Below are positions 1-11,019 of a stretch of 64,000 nucleotides of DNA, in pieces. A model generated the notes under the pieces. It made no database searches and was not told the DNA's origin. It worked only from the letters and a program-made list of their open reading frames with translations. The position numbers and the translations under genes are program-made. Position 1 is the stretch's first letter. Every line of letters begins with the position of its first letter. Source of the stretch: Hormiphora californensis (Eukaryota; Ctenophora; Tentaculata; Cydippida; Pleurobrachiidae); NCBI GenBank assembly GCA_020137815.1, contig CM035353.1, forward strand, positions 8,215,298 to 8,279,297. Reading direction: 5' to 3'.

Positions 1-113
1 GCACAAAGAAGTACGCTAAGATTGGTTTGTGCCACCAGACAGGGCCACACACGAGTACAAGCTAAGATTGCGTTGAGTATGAACTGTATTTTATTCAACT
101 GTATTCCATTCAG

Positions 114-1013
114 GTATTGAGTTACACTCCAGAGATATTTGCTGATGCTGATGTTGGAGATCCGACAGTAGCCACAGTGATAACAGGTGCTGTTAACTGT
201 CTAGTGACCATTATAGCAGCCCCGTTCAGCGATAAACTGGGAAGGAGGTTTATTTTAATAGGAGGGACTACTATGAGTGGTATTGCTTATGGAGCTCTTG
301 CTATCAGTCAGTCATGTAATGTAAGTGAGAACTGAGCTTTATCTCCTAGTGTTCTTTGTCTTTTTTAACACAGCAACTTCCCCTCCTCCCTTCACCCCAT
401 GTCCCTTCTTCCTCTATTACCCAACACAGGAAATGTGAGTTACATCACTTCACTTCCCCGTACAGGAGAGCACCAGTTGCAGTGGATCCTGGACTAGCTA
501 CACCGCTATTGTATCCGTATTTCTCTTCATAGCTGGGTTCGCCAGTGGTCTTGGTAAGAGAGTGGAGCTAGTATTTTGGTGGATTATGAACTTTATTTCA
601 CTTTGATGAACCTTCATTTCAGGGTCGCTTCCGTGGTTGATGGTGAACGAACTGTTTACAACAGAGTATAGAGGGCTGGCTAACAGTATTTGTTGTAGTG
701 TTAATTGGATATCCAGCATTATCCTCCTTCTTACATACTCCCTTGTTAAGGTAAACACGATATTTTCAATATCACTTTTATATAAAGTACTGATTATTGG
801 GTGATGATGCATTATAGATGTGTTCTCAATTAACCCCCACCTTTTCAGGAGGCCCTCCACCCCTTCACATTCTTCCTCTACATGGGTGTGGTACTATTCT
901 TCCTAGCCTTTGTCATCTTGTTTGTACCAGAGACTAGGCAGAAAACCGTGCAGGAGATAAAGGCAGAGTTAACAGTACAAGCAAAACGTTTCCCACCCCT
1001 CGTTCGACAGTGA
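114..1013 (+). CDS. GLUT/SLC2-type sugar transporter, 3' part
   Basis: This is the C-terminal half of a major facilitator sugar transporter of the GLUT (SLC2) type, which moves hexoses or related solutes across the plasma membrane by facilitated diffusion. Four exons are visible: 114-320, 466-553, 623-750 and 849-1013, all with GT-AG borders and matching phases. The first encodes a YTPEIF helix, a PTVATVITGAVN stretch and the cytoplasmic GRR loop (DKLGRRF). Later exons give the LPWLMVNELF segment, the SVNW helix and a final helix followed by VPETRQKT, the PET signature that closes GLUT proteins. The stop is at 1011-1013. About 195 residues are present, equivalent to membrane helices 7-12, so the upstream exons lie outside the window. 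The family call is firm. The substrate and subfamily cannot be named. Confidence 0.88.
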
Positions 1014-1514
1014 CGTTGGAATACCGTAGGATGCAGACAATTTTGTATTAGTTCCGAATGTTGCACTATAAGTATTAGAGATTGGAATTCATGATTAAAA
1101 TGTTGCGTTTCAATATTACCCACCATCAAGGCTGTAGTCTGTACAAGTTAGGACCTAGTCTGGTCATGTGCCATGATCTTGGGCAATTTGGAAAGAATGT
1201 GTTGCATTTTTTCCACACAGGCCACAGCCTATGATAAGGTATATTGGCGGAGGTATGGTTCAGAACGTCTTATTTTTTTCCTGGCCCCTAAGGCCTACTT
1301 ACGAATATGCCCTAACCAGTGTCCAGTAGCCGGTACCCCATACCAAAATTGCCAAAACTCAGGCGTCAGGGGCATCGATTGTGGAAACCCTCAGCAACTG
1401 GGAATCTAAAACCAATTTGGCATACGCTCCCCTTACGATTGGGCTGCGGGGTAGACGCATGAAGGGACTGGACTATGGAGACTGTGCCCAATTTAGAATT
1501 AAGTGAAAAAATTT
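1014..1514. other. intergenic, no gene recognised
   Basis: This follows the transporter stop. ATTAAA near 1101 could serve its 3' end. The short open frame at 1173-1409 has no recognisable domain and no splice context. Confidence 0.4.
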
Positions 1515-1660
1515 AAAAAGATCTGAAAATTAAAAAGGGGAGAAATAATATTAATAAAAGAGGCCACATGCATCCGGCCTAACAAATTCATTTCTATAAA
1601 AACAACGAACTAGCCATCTGGCTACACAGATAAGATCATGATAAATGTGACAGTAAAAAG

Positions 1661-2458
1661 CTAATATTTATGATAGAGGTCTGTTGTAGGCAGATCACGC
1701 CTGCTCCTTCCTCGGTATCCTCGGATCGAACAGGTAATTGACCTCACCATAGAGAATGACAGCCGAGTCCGCAGGTGCCTGATACATTCCTCATAAGAGT
1801 GGCCGGTCTTCTGGGCCTTCTTTGTGGCGAGTTGCTTCAGGAACATTTTGAATTCAGTGCCGAAACCTCCTGTTATGGACATCACTAGCGGCGTGAACGA
1901 CGCTTTCTCGATTTCTGTTACTCGGTGAACATATTTCTTCTTCTTCTCTTTCTCGTGGTTGATATACGAATCAGCGATGTTCTCGGTTTCATTGGACTGG
2001 GCCCTTGAGTCAAAAACTCTTACATCAAAATAGGTACAGTCCTGTGATCCCCAGAATCCCCTGGTCGATATATCCAACCTTGCTCCATCCCCTGTCACTG
2101 TCCCCGGTGGTAGTTCCGCTCCTCCTACATTGAGCAGGTGAGGTTCGATCTTCGTGTCATAGCAAACATCTTGGAGTTCGGCGGCTAGAAAGTCCCGCAC
2201 ACAGTTGTGACGGTTTTGTACGAACTTTCCCATTTTGCATGACATTGAGTGAGCGATGGAGTTCTTCTCCCCACAAGCACATTCCACGGCCCGAGCTTCT
2301 CCGACGACCGGCATGTCGTATCTGGCTGAGAGGGCATAATAGAAAAATGGAACACGACTGTGCGGGTGTACCAGTATAGTGTTGTGTTGGTACACGGAGA
2401 AGGAGGGAGAGGGACACAACAAGAGTGGCTTCACAATCCACCACTCCTGGTACACCAC
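1661..2458 (-). pseudogene. second endonuclease-domain fragment of the same retroelement family
   Basis: The open frame repeats the C-terminal architecture of its neighbour at 2522-4297. It has a cysteine cluster (ECACGEKNSIAHSMSC), RHNCVRDFLAAEL, an LDIS...YFDVRVFDS endonuclease core, and the ending FTPLVMSITGGFGTEF...RTRLSF, which parallels FTPLVMSTFGGMGDEF...RTRLRF in the neighbour. The two copies are clearly related but diverged, so this is an older or different subfamily member. The polymerase part is absent. Confidence 0.7.
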
Positions 2459-2521
2459 GCACGTCCCATGCGACTTATAAACATAAATAAATAAATAAAT
2501 AGTAACTAAAATCTCATCACA

Positions 2522-4297
2522 TTACGTTAAAAGTTCAACTTCGTGCATATTGATGGGCACGATCTTCCTCCTGTTCCCTCTGAGGGCGATCAGACAGGCC
2601 CTCAAAAGTCCGAATCTCAGCCTTGTTCTGAAGTGGCTGATAACTTCTGCATAGGGTTCCTTGGTCTTGTCTGAAACCCTCTTCGATAACTTCTTGAGGA
2701 ATTTCTCAAACTCATCTCCCATGCCGCCAAAGGTGCTCATGACGAGAGGGGTGAATGTTCCTCCCTCTACCTCTCTGACCCTTTGCCCGTACGCTTGCTT
2801 CTTCCCTGCTTCTTTCGATCTGTAGAGGCTGCCCATCGATTGAGTTACGTAAGATGGGGCGTTTGGATGGAAGACCCTTACATCAAGATAACTCAACTGC
2901 ATATCCCTCCAGAGTCCAGTACATACCACGTCCATTCTGGCATCCGGTTGTGTGTTGGCAGCAAAATGGAGTTGATGGTTGTTACATGGTTGTAGTAGTT
3001 TCTCTTTCTCCACTGCTTTCAATCCACCATAGACACACATTTCCGCAACCAGATCTCGTATTCCATCATGGCGGAGGATTGAATATCCTCCTGTACAGCA
3101 CGTCAGAGTATGATCTCCACTGTTCTGTTTGCCACAGACACATGTAGATTTCAAGTCCTTCACTTCGAAGCCGTACCGGAGGCAAACTGCATCCACAAAC
3201 TCCAATTGGTGAAGCTCAAAGTTCAGGTGGGAGTAAGGGGTAGCGGACAACCATACAGATGCTCCAGGTTCTTGATTGAGTTCCAGACACCTTAGCAACT
3301 TTGGACAACTGATATTTTTCTTTAATTTGGACAGTTCCGCCATGCTATGGTCGCTGTTTTCCTTGGTGATCTCAATACGAGCTTCCTTGGCCTGCTCTTC
3401 AACTTTGGACATTCCACCGTTACCTTCAATCGGGTCAATAATAGTATCGACTAAGGGTTTTGTGAGTTTACGAGAGTTTGTGTATGCCCTGTCGCTTGTC
3501 TGTGTAGGATTGTCCAGGCCCATACCACCTATGTTGGCCGGTAATGCTAGGATGTTTCTCTCAATGTCCGATACTTGACGTCCAACAAAGCAGGGAATCA
3601 ATTCAGATCTTATCAGGTTCTCAAGGGGCTGAAACAAGTCGGATATCCCATAGATCGTTCTCTGCATATAACACCACTTAAACTTGAAGCTCCTTATGAA
3701 GTTGCAATATGCTAGGTGGGGATGGGCCTTGGCAATGTTGACCAGATTCATTAGCTCAGCACACCACCTCGAGACCGCTTCAGAGACATATGATTCCCTG
3801 AAGGCAGTGGAACCAATCGAAGCCCCGAGATGACGAGCGCCTTCGGTGGTAATCCGGATACCAGTATCACCAAATAGTCTCTCTGCTGATTCGTGATACT
3901 GTGGCTTAACAATAAGAACACACTTGGAGGGGTTTACAAAGTATCCAAAATGTGGACCAAATGACGTCACTTTGTCGTACCACGATAGCAGTCCACCCAA
4001 TGTTCCAGCCGCATTTCCATCATCTGCATACCAGATTTGGGTGATGTCAGAGCTCTCAACCATTTCGATCAATCTCAGGATTCCAATGGAATAAAAATCC
4101 ATAGCCGAGGGGTCACCCTGGGTGGTTCCTTCTGCACTGAGAAGGGTATGCTCACCGGCAAACAACTTCCGGGATTTGCCATAGATGTTGGTGAGAAAGA
4201 TGCTCAAATCAGGGCAGTAAAAAGTCGTACTGTTCAGTGCCATCTTCCTGTTTAGGTTGTTGAACGCATTTTCTGCATCAAGCTGAGAGGGCATCAT
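2522..4297 (-). pseudogene. reverse transcriptase with CCHC and restriction-like endonuclease, 5'-truncated
   Basis: This 591-codon open frame encodes the retroelement polymerase. Visible motifs in order are DAENAFNNLNR (palm A), EGTTQGDPSAM (the QGDP region), WYADDGNAAG (the YADD catalytic box), HLGASIG, a CxC-H-C zinc-like cluster (CVCGKQNSGDHTLTCC), and QPDARMDVV followed by LDVRVF, which resembles the PD-D core of restriction-like endonucleases in R2/NeSL-type elements. The frame begins at the target duplication, so the N-terminal part of the polymerase is missing and there is no native start codon. The frame has no internal stop, which suggests a fairly young copy. Placement in the R2-like group rests on domain order and is an inference. 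Confidence 0.8.
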
Positions 4298-4503
4298 GAA
4301 AAAAGATCTGAAAATTTGAGTAACATTTTTATTTAGGATTCAGAAATGCATGCGCGCGGCGTAACGATACGTGCCAACGCGATAAAGTTTAAACTTCGCT
4401 GCAATTTAGGGGCGCGCGTTATTGAAATAAAGTGAAAATTTCTCACGTCCAAATTTTTGAAGTTTTCTGTTTGTTCCTTTTTTCTTCTTTTTCTTCTTTT
4501 AAA

Positions 4504-4791
4504 GTCGAATTTTTTATTTAAGCGACAGGCCGCCGCGCATTCAAAGAAGTTGCGCGGCGTTGTATTTGCGCGTGACAATTCGAGAAACCTTTTCGCTCAT
4601 ATCTCCAGTTCCTGATAAGATAAAGAATTGATCTTGGTCGCGTTGGAAAGGTTTTGAAATTATCTTTCCAACGCTTCCGGGTTCAAGTCTTAAGATTGCC
4701 AGGAACTCGATCTCGATTATCACGCGCAAATACAACGCCGCGCGACCTCTTTGAATGCGCGGCGGCCTGTCGCTTAAATAAAAAATTCGAC
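4504..4791. mobile_element. foldback element with ~75-bp inverted arms
   Basis: The left arm starts GTCGAATTTTTTATTTAAGC at 4504 and runs through GACAGGCCGCCGCGCATTC. Its reverse complement ends at 4791. The arms flank a core containing TCCAGTTCCTGATAAGATA, the sequence shared by the other foldback elements here. It is non-autonomous, with no coding sequence. Confidence 0.75.
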
Positions 4792-5030
4792 TATATCCTT
4801 GAAAAGCGTTGAAAAGCGCTGCCTTATCCCGCGCTGCGGGGGCCAGCAACGTTTGCCAATGAAAAGCGCTGTAACGAGAGTAACAGAAGAAACGGATTAT
4901 AATTTATTATACATGACGAGGTTTAAGGGCGACGTTAAAATCTGGGTGCCTTGTCACGCGCAAAACCAGAATTTACGCCGCGCGACCGCGCGCGCCGTTT
5001 TTTCGATTTCAGAAAATCACAGCTCAAAAG
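4792..5030. repeat. dispersed repeat remnants
   Basis: GAAAAGCGCTGCCTTATCCC at about 4813 recurs near 16692, and CTGGGTGCC with GCGCG clusters (about 4940-5000) resembles 16540-16600. These are fragments of an unnamed dispersed repeat. No gene is seen. Confidence 0.4.
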
Positions 5031-5548
5031 GGATCCCTAAAAAAGTTCAGTATTTACTGTCGGATTTTTTGAAACTGTCACCCCCCTGAAATAACAAATT
5101 TGTCATATCTCCGGTTCCTGATAAGATAGAGACTTGAAATTTGGAGGTTCGGAAGAACTTAGCAAGATCTTTATAACCTCCAAATTTCAAGTCTCTATCT
5201 CATCAGGAACCGGACTTATGGTCATTTAAAGAAATTTGAAAACTCAGGGGGGTGACAGTTTCAAAAAATCCGACTTTACACAGAGTTTAAAAAGTCTTTA
5301 CACAGTCATTACACCCAGAGCGGCGCGTGCTGCGTTTTGCGGCTTTTTCTAAGAAAATATTGGATTGTGTGCTGCACAATTGAGTAAATTGAGCGCTGCG
5401 GCGAAAAAAGTTTCCGAAAACGCTGCAAATCGAGTGCGAAAGACGCAGTCATTACACCCAGAGCGGCGCGGGCGCTCTGGGTGTAATGACTGTGTAAAGA
5501 CTGTGTAAACTCTGTGTAAATACTGAACTTTTTTAGGGATCCCTAAAG
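5031..5548. mobile_element. foldback element (CCCTAAAAAAGTTCAG ends) containing a nested insertion
   Basis: The ends GGGATCCCTAAAAAAGTTCA (5031) and its reverse complement (to 5548) bound long arms that include ATTACACCCAGAGCGGCGCG (about 5307) and its complement (5462-5490). The left arm is broken after TTTAC at 5057 by the element at 5058-5274. Removing that element and one TTTAC restores the match to the right arm. Confidence 0.75.
5058..5274. mobile_element. 217-bp MITE, GTCGGATTTTTTGAAACTG termini, 5-bp TTTAC duplication
   Basis: Perfect terminal inverted repeats (GTCGGATTTTTTGAAACTG, continuing CACCCCCC) are flanked by TTTAC at 5053-5057 and 5275-5279. The interior is itself palindromic and holds TCCGGTTCCTGATAAGATAG with its inverted partner. 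A sister copy of almost the same length lies at 62210-62427. Confidence 0.82.
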
Positions 5549-5663
5549 ATTTTGACTTTTTGAAACTTTTTTTTCCAAAAGTTCACAAAGTGAGAAAAGA
5601 AAGTAAAAAGTGAAAAAACCTGTTGAAATGCCGACAAGAGGCCTTCAGAGTTACAATCAAGTA

Positions 5664-5976
5664 AAGTCTGATTTTAAATAACTGTCGTTTTTACCGCACT
5701 CGATTTTGCTCTACTATTACAATAACTCCGGTTCCTGATGAGATAAAGACTTGAAACTTGGGGGTTGCGAAGAACATGCTAAGTTCTTCCTAACCTCCAA
5801 ATTTCAAGTCTTATGTACAGATAACCTTGATTTCTATATCCATTTTACTAATTGAACCGGTACCCCGGCTTTTGCAAAAAAAAATTTCAAGTCTCTATCT
5901 TATCAGGAACTGGAGATATTGTCATAATAGAGCAAAATCGAGTGCGGTAAAAACGACAGTTATTTAAAATCAGACT
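5664..5976. mobile_element. foldback element with AGTCTGATTTTAAATAACTG termini
   Basis: Inverted arms of about 100 bp run from AGTCTGATTTTAAATAACTG (5664) to its complement ending at 5976. The same GGTTCCTGATGAGATAAAGA core lies inside each arm. The loop contains an extra segment around 5812-5880 that is not mirrored. Confidence 0.72.
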
Positions 5977-6234
5977 ATACGATAACGATGGTTGCTGATG
6001 GGTTAAAAAGAAATGTGGTTTGAATGTGATTCAAATGTATCTTCAAATGAATTAATTTGAGAGCTTTTTAGTTTCAAACTTTCATCAACTACAACGTAAA
6101 ACTATTTATTGAGCAGGAAGATGAATCCGATGTAACAGCCCCGAAGGGCAGAAAAACGAAACGTTGATAATGTCGGAAGCGAAGTACGAGGGCGATAACC
6201 CCATGATAAAACGATTAGAAGAGACGGTGGATGA

Positions 6235-9200
6235 CAGTTCGAATGCCTTGAGGTTCTCCTTAAAGAACCCACTAATACCCGAATAGTCGTTCTGTACCGT
6301 CCTGGCACTTCAGGCCAGTTTACAGCATTTCTCGACGAGCTAGAGGACCTATTACTAAAATTAGCAGAGAGAAAAGAGCGCTGTCTAATATGTGGTGACT
6401 TCAATATACACGTCGAGAACAATCTGGATCCCAAAGCTCGGAAATTCAATGAACTTTTGAATCAGTTTGGCTGGAAAAATAATGTAACTGATCCGACCCA
6501 CATCCAAGGAGGTATACTTGATCTTATCCTTACCCAAGACAAGCATATTGTCCCGCTTTCTGACCCCATGAGTGCCCCGTTCACCAGCAAACTTGATGAA
6601 GAAAATATCCCAAATTTGTTCGATGGTATGCCAGATGGTATTGAAATAACCAAGACTGAGTCCTATCCTGTGCCTCCTGCTCCTGACCATTACCTAGTAA
6701 AATGTTTGGCCGGTATACCGCTAAAAAGAAAAGAGGATGAAGTAATAATGAAATGCAGAAATTTCAAGGGAGTTGAACCAGAAGATCTTCGAGAGGTTAT
6801 TCGACTCTCCAAACTTGCTGAACCGCTACCAACAAACCAAGAAGAGTGTGTTCGGTTGTACAACACAACTCTTCAGTCAATCACAGATAAAATTGCACCG
6901 GAAGAAGAAAAGAGGATCAAGAACCCAGACCAACCCCAATGGATAAGAACACCTGCCTGTAAAAATGCACGTCGGATACGCAGAGGAGCCGAGCGACGCT
7001 GGAAACGTGCTCGTCTAAAGAAGACAAATCCAAAACAGCTTGCTCCGAAATACCACTGTTGGAAAAGTACTAGCAAATTTGCATCCAAAGTTCTTCGTAA
7101 TGCCAGAGCCACTTTTGTCAGCAACAAACTGGATCGAGTGAAAGGTGACCCAAAATCGACACACAGAGTGATCAATAGCCTGCTTGGAAAGGAAAAGATA
7201 CCTTCGACGCTACCATCAAAAAAGGAAACCACACCACTAACGACCAGATTCAACGAGTTCTTTAAAACAAAGGTATCGAAAATATACTCTGTGATTGAAT
7301 CTGAAAATGTCCCAACTCCAAAAAAGCAGCCTACACCAAAAACCTGCTTATCAACATTCTCTAAATTCAGACCAGTGACTGGCGAGGAGCTGCATAGAAC
7401 TATCCGCGATATGAACAAGAAGCATTGTTCTCTGGATCCAATGCCATCAAGTATGGTTAATGATGCACTTCCTGAGCTCACACCTGTTCTGCTAAGGATT
7501 GTTAATGACAGCCTCACGAAGGGTATATTTCCAACAGTCTTCAAAGAAGCTATAATTCGACCTTCATTTAAAGGCAAGGACCTGGATTCTGAAGAGCTTA
7601 ACAGCTACAGACCGATAAGCAACCTCAGCTTTGTGTCAAAAGTTGTTGAAAAATGTGCATCTATACAGCTGACTGAATACCTGGAAATAAATAAGCTCTT
7701 GCCTACTAAACAATCCGCCTACCGTAAGTACCACTCCTGTGAAACAGCGACACTGAAGATCTTTAACGATATCCTGCTCCTCGTGGACAACAAATCAAAG
7801 GTCGTTCTTCTGTTATTAGATTTAAGGGTACACCTCGGCAAAATTTTTGTCGAGTGCCCGCTTAGCTCTCCATATGGGGTTGTAGGGCATACCAAGCCGA
7901 CCTCAAATATGCAATATTAGCCCTTAACTCGAATTCATATTTTTGCTACAGCCCCTCAAAGTTTGACCCTAAAACCCGGTTTTTAAGGTCCCTAAATTTT
8001 ATTTTTAGGGCTAGAAAGCTGAAAATTTAGGGATTCATAGAGGATACCAAAGTGTATAGCTCAAACAGAATTTTTTTGAAATGGAGCTCAATTTTTTGTC
8101 TGAGACTATCTTACTTTTTTTGACTTTGAGGCCATATTTGGACATGTTCCTATGGACCGTTAAGGCTAAAAATTGGATATTTGGTGCTCCTAACAATTGT
8201 CAAAATAGCCACAAATTTTCAGGAGGTCCGAATTTGAAATGTGGCCTACATGTTTCTTTTTGTAAATCACATATTTTAGGAAAACTTAAAATGGCTATAT
8301 CTCAAAAACGGTAGGTCCTAGCGATCTAATTTCGTGCTAAATCGATTCAGCGGGTCCGATTTTAGGGGGGTCGTCTGTTAGACATTTTGCTCTAAGTCCA
8401 ACCGTTTTTTCATAAATCGCATTTTAATGTTTGTACATGTTTAGCAGAAATGCTTCTAGCTAGAGCTAATCTTACCTATTTCAGCTAAACATGTACAAAC
8501 ATTAAAATGCGATTTATGAAAAAACGGTTGGACTTAGAGCAAAATGTCTAACAGACGACCCCCCTAAAATCGGACCCGCTGAATCGATTTAGCACGAAAT
8601 TAGATCGCTATGACCTACCGTTTTTGAGATATAGCCATTTTAAGTTTTCCTAAAATATGTGATTTACAAAAAGAAACATGTAGGCCACATTTCAAATTCG
8701 GACCTCCTGAAAATTTGTGGCTACTTTGACAATTGTTAGGAGCACCAAATATCCAATTTTTAGCCTTAACGGTCCATAGGAACATGTCCAAATATGGCCT
8801 CAAAGTCAAAAAAAGTAAAATAGTCTCAGACAAAAAATTGAGCTCCATTTCAAAAAATTTCTGTTTGAGCTATACACTTTGGTATCCTCTATGAATCCCT
8901 AAATTTTCAGCTTTCTAGCCCTAAAAATAAAATTTAGGGATCTTAAAAACCGGTTTTTAGGGTCAAACTTTGAGGGGCTGTAGCAAAAATATGAATTCGA
9001 GTTAAGGGCTAATATTGCATATTTGAGGTCGGCTTCGTATGCCCTACAACCCCATATGGAGAGCTAAGCGGGCACTCGACAAAAATTTTGCCGAGGTGTA
9101 CCCTTAAGTGCAGCGTTTGATACTGTTAAGCACTCCACTCTATTGGATAAGCTATATACTCACTTTGGCATCAAGAACACTGCCTTGGAATGGTTTAAAT

Positions 9201-10291
9201 CTTATCTAAGTGGCAGAACAACTTCTGTTTGTATTGGAGACGAGATATCTCCTTCGATTGGTATAGAGATAGGAGTCCCTCAGGGATCAATCTTGGGTCC
9301 CATTCTATTTATTATGTATACTCGTGAAATTCAAGATATTGCAGGCATCTATGGACTACAGGTACATATGTATGCAGATGATACACAATTGTATATCAGT
9401 TTTGATCCGGCTAATGAAAACATCATTTTCGAGAAGATCCAAGACTGCCTTTTACACATCAAATGGTGGATGAAAATGAACTACCTGAAGCTAAATGCAA
9501 GCAAAACTGAAGTGGTCATGATCAACAATAAAGCAGACAAGACGCCTAACCCCTCAAAGATCTTCCTACAAAAAGGTGAAGATAAATCAACCGAACCATC
9601 CTCAGAAGCCCGAAATCTAGGTGTTTGGTTTGACCAAACCCTATCGATGTCATCTCATGTGTCACGAATTATCCAGTCCTGCTGGAGTCAACTTGCAAAC
9701 CTATGGAGGATTAGAAAAGGACTCTCTGTGGAGCTAAAGACTCAGCTTGTACATTCGCTTGTGCACTCCAGGCTTGATTTTGGAAACGGACTACTTGTAG
9801 GAGTCTCAAAACGTGATTTACAACGACTACAAAAAGTGCAAAACAGTGCCACTAGATTTATCTATGGATTAAAAGGGAGGAGAGGAGTCACTGAACTGAG
9901 GAGGAAACTTCATTTTCTACCGGTTGAGCAAAGAATTGAATTCAAGATTTGCCTCTTAGTATACAAATGTGTTAATGGTCTCGCACCCGATTATCTCTCC
10001 GATATGATCAAACGGAGACAGAAAAAGACGAGAAATGTACGTCTCGATGAGGACCCCACCCTATTAGAAAAGCGCCATGACACAAAATATCTCACCACTC
10101 AGAAAGCTTTCAGTGTATGTGGCCCTAAGCTTTGGAACAATCTACCCAAAAGCCTAAGAGAAGTATCATCTCTCGAAAATTTCAAGAAAATGCTAAAGTC
10201 TCATCTTTTTACTATCGCTTATCCGAACTGTGGAGCAGCAACTCAACCACGCAGGAACAAGGTCAAGATTCTGAACCCCTCATGTCCATAA
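6235..10291 (+). pseudogene. LINE ORF2: endonuclease fragment plus reverse transcriptase, disrupted
   Basis: Two open frames, 6235-7825 and 9108-10291, form one polyprotein. The first carries a partial apurinic-type endonuclease (VVLYRPG, LICGDFNIHVEN, GGILDLILTQD) and the N-terminal reverse transcriptase (LDPMPSSMV, FKEAIIRPSFKGKD, YRPISNLSFVSKVVEK, TKQSAYRKYHSCETA, VVLLLLDL). The second carries the rest of the palm (FDTVKHSTLLDKL, IGVPQGSILGPILFIMYT, the MYADDTQLY catalytic box, LNASKTEVV) and the usual C-terminal region with GPKLWNNLP. The break falls between LLDL and the catalytic FDTV motif. Upstream of 6235 the endonuclease frame is broken by stops and an indel. With the foldback and one TTAA removed, the reading frame is continuous, so the LINE was probably intact here before the foldback landed. 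Confidence 0.85.
7826..9103. mobile_element. 1278-bp near-perfect palindrome flanked by TTAA (piggyBac-like foldback)
   Basis: TTAA at 7822-7825 and 9104-9107 flank an element with ends GGGTACACCTCGGCAAAATT and its complement. The arms are about 620 bp each (7826-8446 and 8484-9103), almost identical, with a loop of about 40 bp. TTAA duplication is the hallmark of piggyBac-type transposition. No transposase is encoded. The 77-codon frames in each arm are the same sequence read from opposite strands and are not taken as genes. Confidence 0.88.
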
Positions 10292-11000
10292 CGCGTTCTT
10301 ACTCAGGGACCCTGAACCCCGAGTCGACTTAAATTAAGCTAAAATACAAGGCAAGACAAGACCCTAAAGACAAGGCAAGGCAAGACCCTAAAGACAAGAT
10401 CACAATCACATCATTTCATCTTTTTATACTGTAACTTATTCTAACTTATCCTCTCCAGTTTCCAATAACAATTATCTTTTTAATCAACTAATTTGATATT
10501 TTTAATCACATAATTAACTTATTATTCTTACCAATTACTCTGTATATAATCTCAATCTGACTCATGCTACCCGGCTGTTATCATCTATTTCACTGTATTC
10601 ACCGATCATTATATCCTCAACTACTAACTGCTTCTTCACCCATCTCGCCGTATTTACATGCAGGCTTCTCACTTTCCCTCACTTTTGACTAATTATTATT
10701 TCCTAGTTTCTTATTTTGTTTAATAATCAACAAAAACAATAATACTTATTATATTACCACTTAATACTTATATCTACACTATTAACTTTGATCAAATATT
10801 CTTTTCTTTCTTTCTTTCTTTTTTATCTTTTCAAACATGGCATCTCTTTGGCATTTCTCTGGCTCTGAAAAGGCCGCTATAGACGCGGTGCTAGTCTTTA
10901 CGATAATCTCGGTGTTCTAGGAGTTAGTCTTTTAGTTCAAGAATAAACGGGTAGTGGACTATCATATTTAACGCATAATAGCGGGATATAAATACTCTAT
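10292..11000 (+). other. LINE 3' UTR
   Basis: AT-rich sequence between the LINE stop and the (ATT)n tail. AAGACAAGGCAAGGCAAGAC near 10350 is a short internal repeat. No gene is seen. Confidence 0.6.
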
Positions 11001-11019
11001 ATTATTATTATTATTATTA

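Larger units (their letters stand above)
1515..4316 (-). mobile_element. 5'-truncated retroelement with restriction-like endonuclease, flanked by 17-bp target duplication
   Basis: A minus-strand non-LTR-like retroelement block lies between two copies of AAAAAGATCTGAAAATT (1515-1531 and 4300-4316). The coding frame begins abruptly at the right-hand copy, as expected for target-primed reverse transcription that stopped early. It contains a nearly complete reverse transcriptase plus endonuclease fragment (2522-4297). Downstream of that is a second, shorter endonuclease fragment (1661-2458), separated by an AT-rich stretch with AAATAAATAAAT near 2480. The block is therefore two related copies, either nested or joined before insertion. 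Confidence 0.8.
6170..11019 (+). mobile_element. CR1/L2-like non-LTR retrotransposon (LINE), split by a palindromic insertion
   Basis: The element runs from a decayed endonuclease region (about 6170-6600) through reverse transcriptase, a C-terminal region and a 3' UTR, ending in an (ATT)n tail at 11001-11019. It is interrupted at 7826-9103 by a TTAA-flanked foldback element. The 5' boundary is unclear. The tail GCGGGATATAAATACTCTAT plus (ATT)n is matched by the element that follows. Confidence 0.85.

Noticed and set aside
8081-8848. Identical 77-codon frames on opposite strands
   Set aside because: They are the two arms of one palindromic element. There is no domain and no codon signal.
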